Source of the DNA: UKL13-3 sp943369665
GTDB lineage: Bacteria; Bacteroidota; Bacteroidia; UKL13-3
Assembly: GCA_943369665.1 (NCBI GenBank)
Contig: CALRNX020000001.1
Span: 124,001-188,000 of the forward strand
Direction of reading: 5' to 3'
Length of the DNA stretch: 64,000 nucleotides
Both the position numbers and the translations under genes were made by a program. Shown piece by piece: positions 60,562-64,000 of this stretch; positions within the stretch are counted from its first letter, which is position 1; each line of letters begins with the position of its first letter. The notes beneath the pieces were generated by a model. That model was not told the origin of the DNA and made no database searches. It saw nothing but the letters and a program-made list of their open reading frames with translations.

Positions 60562-60621
60562 CCGAAGCGAAACTAATAGTTGCAAACGATCTTGTATTGC
60601 AACTTAACGCACAGCTTCGGT
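60549..60621 (+). promoter_or_regulatory. Programmed -1 frameshift signal of the tail chaperone
   Basis: Slippery A_AAA_AAG at 60549-60555, 6-base spacer, then outer stem CCGAAGC (60562-60568) with GCTTCGG (60614-60620), and a perfect inner 8-bp hairpin AGTTGCAA (60578-60585)/TTGCAACT (60597-60604). Same heptamer and spacer length as the portal-MuF signal. Confidence 0.8.
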
Positions 60622-60758
60622 ACTATTTCCACATCCAAAAACCCGAAGAGTTGCCAATGAACGAGTGGGCATTGCGGGTGGCCGAACTCGATTTTGTGAG
60701 AGAAAATGAGACTCGCAAATCGGAAGGCTTTTTAGGCACTTTGTTCAAACGAAAATGA
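60555..60758 (+). CDS. Tail assembly chaperone, -1 frameshift extension (GT-like)
   Basis: Reading in the -1 frame from the slippery site gives about 68 residues (VLAEAKLIVANDLVLQLNAQ ... SEGFLGTLFKRK) ending in TGA at 60756-60758, where it overlaps the tape measure ATG (ATGA). No start codon of its own is evident, as expected for a frameshift-only domain. Confidence 0.78.
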   Translation, partial: VLAEAKLIVANDLVLQLNAQLRYYFHIQKPEELPMNEWALRVAELDFVRENETRKSEGFLGTLFKRK

Positions 60759-62677
60759 CAAAAGTAACAGAATGGGTATTAAAGTTTAGAGAAGATGTAC
60801 GGCCTCAAATGGATCGTGTTGGAAAAACTTTTACCAATAGTTACGATAAGTTAAAGAAGGTAGAAACTGAACTGAAAAAGGATACAGCCGAAATTAAAAA
60901 ATTTGGGCATGAAATTGAAGTGGTAGATAAGAAATTATCTAATGTATTAAAGCCACATAAATTTTCAATCGATCGTGCAGATGTAAAGGCTCTATCTAAA
61001 GATTTGGATACTGTAAATAAACAGATTGTTCAAATTGAAAATACCGCTAAGCGCGTATCTACCACGACAGGTTCGGGCGGTGTTGGCGGTGGTAGAATGT
61101 TTGGAAAATCAAATTTTTCGCAAGCCTTTAACCAAAGTTCATTGGGTGGTATGATGCCACTGATAACCAACCCGTACATGATGGGCGGTGCAGCGATTGC
61201 CGCGGGTAGTAGGTTTATGTATGATAATGGTAAGTTACATTTGAACTACGACCGTGAGTTTGCCAAGATAAACGCTACCGCTCAATTGGAAGCACCTGCA
61301 TTACGACAGTTGCGTGGTGAAGTAATGGCGATGGGAAAAAACAGTACTGCGGAATTATCGACCGTACCTGCCGCATTTGAAAAAATACTATCGGCTACCA
61401 ATAACGTTCCCCTATCAAAACAAATCCTTCGTGCGTCACTTATAGGCAGCCAAGCGGGCTTTGCCGATGTAAATGATGTAGCAAGCAGTACCGTTGGAAT
61501 TATGAACGCTGTGGGCGCTAAGAACACCAATGCCAATGAGGTATTGGATGTTTTGTTTGCGAGTAAACGGCAGGGTGTTGGTGAGTTTAAAGATTTTGCC
61601 AACTATTTGCCTTCAGTAATTACCCAAGGTACTGCATTGGGTTACAACTATAAAGATGTAGCGGGTACATTCTCTTACCTAACTACCAAAGGTTATGGCG
61701 CGGATAGGAGTAATATGCTCCTATCAAATGCATTTACCGCACTGGGTAAACCCGAAGTATTAAAGGACTTAAAAAAATACGGAATAGATACATACGGCAA
61801 GGATCATAAACGCTTGCCGCTTGGAAGTATCATTGGGCAATTGGAAGGTAAGCTAAACGGATTGCCACAAGATAAGCGCGATGCGATGATGGGAGATATT
61901 ATCAAAGATTCTCAGGCAAAAGAAGCCTTTAACGCTTTGGTAAAAGATACGAAACTACTTCAGGAAATGATGTTGACTACCCGCAATAGCGCAGGCGAAA
62001 TGAACGCAGCTTTAAGCAAAACTGCAAATGGCTTAAACGAGTTACAACAGTTGGATAACAACTGGGAAATGGTTAAGGATAATTTGGGTAAAGCATTGGC
62101 CCCGGCATTGGTTGGTTTGTTTGAAAGAATCAATACTGGTTTGGATGGAGTTATCAAACATCAGGGAGTTAATAATATGACTACTGATGAACAGATCGCC
62201 TTCAGGGCCAAGGAATATATGTACGATTTGCGTACAGGAAGACGTGAAGATTTTCAAGGTCAGATAGATGGTAACAAAGCGGGGTTAATAATGTCATTGA
62301 GGGCCAAAGGAATTGGCGAAGAGGAAATAACAAAGCAGTTAAACTATTACACCACATTGGCAAAGATGCCAGTAAACAGTAAGGCGGGTTACATGCTCAA
62401 ATACGGGCTTGCCGAAAACCCGTTTGGAGGCAATGCCAATCTTACACCTACGCCTGTAAACAATGCGAATAGTTCCCTATCGGCAACGATGGATAATATA
62501 AGTGGTGGCGGCAATATTAAAAACTTCACGGTAAACATTGCCACAATGAAAACTGCCGATACCATTAAGTTAAACGGTAGTGGAAAAGAAGATGTAGCAG
62601 ATATGGAAAATGATTTTTTAGATATGTTCCTGCGAGTAGTGCAAGGGCTTGAATTAAGCGCGGGAGGTGCTGACTAA
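60755..62677 (+). CDS. Tape measure protein
   Basis: 640 residues. N-terminal coiled coil (EWVLKFREDVRPQMDRVGKT to IENTAKRV), a Gly-rich hinge near residues 105-125, and a TP901-like core (AVMAMGKNSTAELSTVPAAF-type segment at about 190; GVGEFKDFANYLPSVITQG). It sets tail length. Relatively short, predicting a short contractile tail. Confidence 0.85.
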   Translation: MTKVTEWVLKFREDVRPQMDRVGKTFTNSYDKLKKVETELKKDTAEIKKFGHEIEVVDKKLSNVLKPHKFSIDRADVKALSKDLDTVNKQIVQIENTAKRVSTTTGSGGVGGGRMFGKSNFSQAFNQSSLGGMMPLITNPYMMGGAAIAAGSRFMYDNGKLHLNYDREFAKINATAQLEAPALRQLRGEVMAMGKNSTAELSTVPAAFEKILSATNNVPLSKQILRASLIGSQAGFADVNDVASSTVGIMNAVGAKNTNANEVLDVLFASKRQGVGEFKDFANYLPSVITQGTALGYNYKDVAGTFSYLTTKGYGADRSNMLLSNAFTALGKPEVLKDLKKYGIDTYGKDHKRLPLGSIIGQLEGKLNGLPQDKRDAMMGDIIKDSQAKEAFNALVKDTKLLQEMMLTTRNSAGEMNAALSKTANGLNELQQLDNNWEMVKDNLGKALAPALVGLFERINTGLDGVIKHQGVNNMTTDEQIAFRAKEYMYDLRTGRREDFQGQIDGNKAGLIMSLRAKGIGEEEITKQLNYYTTLAKMPVNSKAGYMLKYGLAENPFGGNANLTPTPVNNANSSLSATMDNISGGGNIKNFTVNIATMKTADTIKLNGSGKEDVADMENDFLDMFLRVVQGLELSAGGAD

Positions 62678-63375
62678 TGGGCGAGGAATATGTATTAAGC
62701 GAAATCGGTGCAAGGTTTAACCAGGTAACAGGTGGCAGCCCCGAAACGGATGTAAATAAAAGAGTGTTTGCCATTACAGGTGGTGAAATGAACTTGTTGG
62801 ATTTATTCAGACGGGTTTTTGGTTTTAGAGGCGTTCCGTATGGGATAACACAAAAGCCATACAAACAAAGCACGGCCGACATAGACCCGAACGCTATTGA
62901 AATTTACAGCGAAAAGGCAACGTTTGATTTTGCGCAAAAGATGGGTTCGCCCATCTTCCAACCGTTACGATTTGAAGATGCAAAACTTGCTCCTTTTCAA
63001 TTACCCAATGAACCATTGGTAACACTGAACAACACAAAACGACTGGTGGAAACGCCAAGCGCTGGAGGTACTCAGGATGTGATCGAGCATATTAGTTTGA
63101 ACTTTTATACGATAAAAATACAGGGCTTTATCGTGAATATGGAAACGGATGATTACCCGGATGAAGAGGTGAGAAAGTTGCGGGCTTATTACGAATTGCC
63201 ACGCAGCTTTAAAGTGTTTAATCCGTTGTTGTCATACTTTGATATAAACCTGTTTGCATGCAAAACCTTTAGCCTCCCTGCGGTTGAAGGTCACCAAGCA
63301 ATACAAGGTTATGAGATTACCGGGCGAAGTGATAAGCCCTACCAATTAGTTAAAAAAATAGTACCAGTAACATGA
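62677..63375 (+). CDS. Phage tail/baseplate protein (DUF6046-like)
   Basis: 232 residues, beta-rich with a late strand-rich section (EHISLNFYTIKIQGFIVNME; FDINLFACKTFSLPAVEGHQ). Position after the tape measure matches DNA circularisation or hub-linked proteins. Family name from memory, moderate certainty. Confidence 0.6.
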   Translation: MGEEYVLSEIGARFNQVTGGSPETDVNKRVFAITGGEMNLLDLFRRVFGFRGVPYGITQKPYKQSTADIDPNAIEIYSEKATFDFAQKMGSPIFQPLRFEDAKLAPFQLPNEPLVTLNNTKRLVETPSAGGTQDVIEHISLNFYTIKIQGFIVNMETDDYPDEEVRKLRAYYELPRSFKVFNPLLSYFDINLFACKTFSLPAVEGHQAIQGYEITGRSDKPYQLVKKIVPVT

Positions 63376-64000
63376 GCGTAGAACTTACATGCGAAATAAC
63401 CATTGGCGATTATTTGTTTACCGAGGCTAACTCGGTAACGATACGCTCAGGGCGCAATTTGCTTGTAGGTACAGCACGCATTATACTGGCTAATATAGAT
63501 ACAGCCATAAGTAACCCAACGGTGTTGGATAATGCGATAAACGTGGATGATCCTGTAACGATCAAACTTGGATATGATGGAGATAATAAACTTGAGTTTA
63601 CAGGTTTTGTTAAAGAGAAACGGCCAAACGCTCCATTTGAAATATTGTGCGAAGATGCTATGCGGGATATGCGCACACCGTTTTCAAAGAATTATGCAGC
63701 GGTAAAACTGATTGACCTGATAAAAGAACTTGTACCCGATGCGCATATTTATGCATTGCCTGAGATAACACTAACCGATTTTAGGGTGAACAAAGCCACA
63801 AAATTGCAGGTGTTGAATGAAGTAAAAAATACGTATCCGGGCATTGATATTTATTACCGCAATGGAGTGATGTATGCGGGTTATCCATACTTGGAAAAGG
63901 GCGGCAACCATATTTACTACCACCTGCAAGATACTATTCAAAAACACGATATGGTATTTACCAAAGAGGGTGATTTGAAAATACGGGTGGAAGCAATAAG
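63372..64000 (+). CDS. Baseplate hub protein (gpD/late-control-like), N-terminal part
   Basis: Starts at ATG 63372 (MSVELTCEITIGDYLFTEAN), overlapping the previous stop by four bases, and runs off the window after about 209 residues. The segment VTIKLGYDGDNKLEFTGFVK and later KLIDLIKELVPDAHIYALPE resemble baseplate hub (phage late control D-like) proteins. Only the N-terminal part is visible. Confidence 0.7.
   Translation, partial: MSVELTCEITIGDYLFTEANSVTIRSGRNLLVGTARIILANIDTAISNPTVLDNAINVDDPVTIKLGYDGDNKLEFTGFVKEKRPNAPFEILCEDAMRDMRTPFSKNYAAVKLIDLIKELVPDAHIYALPEITLTDFRVNKATKLQVLNEVKNTYPGIDIYYRNGVMYAGYPYLEKGGNHIYYHLQDTIQKHDMVFTKEGDLKIRVEAI

Larger units (their letters stand above)
34471..64000. 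mobile_element. Mu-like transposable prophage (right end outside window)
   Basis: The order repressor, Ner, DDE transposase, MuB ATPase, early genes, Gp16, TerS, TerL, gp36, portal, MuF, gpG, protease, capsid, lysis, sheath, tube, chaperone, tape measure, hub is Mu-like. The left boundary lies somewhere in 34260-34800 and cannot be fixed without the other end. The element is still in baseplate genes when the window ends. All recognised phage genes have intact frames, so it may be active. Confidence 0.9.

Overview
The window comes from a Bacteroidota chromosome, most likely a gliding, T9SS-bearing lineage in or near the Flavobacteriales. The evidence is a complete nuo operon with the short NuoG typical of this phylum, three proteins with type IX secretion sorting domains, TAnnTTTG-type promoter elements, and DUF4199/GT2 and DUF6268 genes. 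The exact genus cannot be read from the sequence.

Layout: 1-391 holds the end of an outer-membrane protein. 633-15400 is a nuoABCDEFGHIJKLMN operon in which most gaps are filled by palindromic intergenic repeats. It also carries two genes foreign to complex I, a GxxExxY nuclease-fold gene nested in one split repeat and a clpP. 15521-18166 is a single-gene Mrr-like nuclease/NACHT NTPase, probably antiphage defence. 18397-19193 pairs an HMA/AraC regulator with a 45-residue metallothionein-like peptide. 19399-30371 is mixed housekeeping: TPR, SPFH, LuxR, T9SS cargo, two DEAD-box helicases around a J-KTSC protein, EamA and a BtuF-like protein. 30457-34259 is a DUF4199/glycosyltransferase cluster.

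From about 34.5 kb to the right edge lies a Mu-like transposable prophage, cut off by the window. It has a divergent S24 repressor and Ner-like switch, MuA (DDE), MuB, an early operon with a DnaA domain IV protein, HD hydrolase, DUF3164 and Gp16, and then a head/packaging module on the minus strand (TerS, TerL, gp36, portal, MuF, gpG, gp37-like). A divergent plus-strand module follows: protease/scaffold, capsid, lysis cassette, sheath, tube, tail chaperone, tape measure and hub.

The most notable system is a compact diversity-generating retroelement in the prophage early region. Two tandem paralogous target genes carry variable repeats, followed by a template repeat and a DGR reverse transcriptase. 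Every mismatch inside the repeats falls on a template adenine (15 of 21 and 14 of 21 adenines changed; no other position changed). The targets are not tail fibres and no Avd gene is recognisable. A second result is a pair of matching -1 ribosomal frameshift signals (A_AAA_AAG, 6-nt spacer, stem-loop). One is at the tail-assembly chaperone, where this is known; the other is at the portal stop codon, where it would fuse the portal to a MuF protein whose frame has no ATG. The prophage also carries a T9SS-sorted secreted protein and a structured tRNA-top-half-like RNA.
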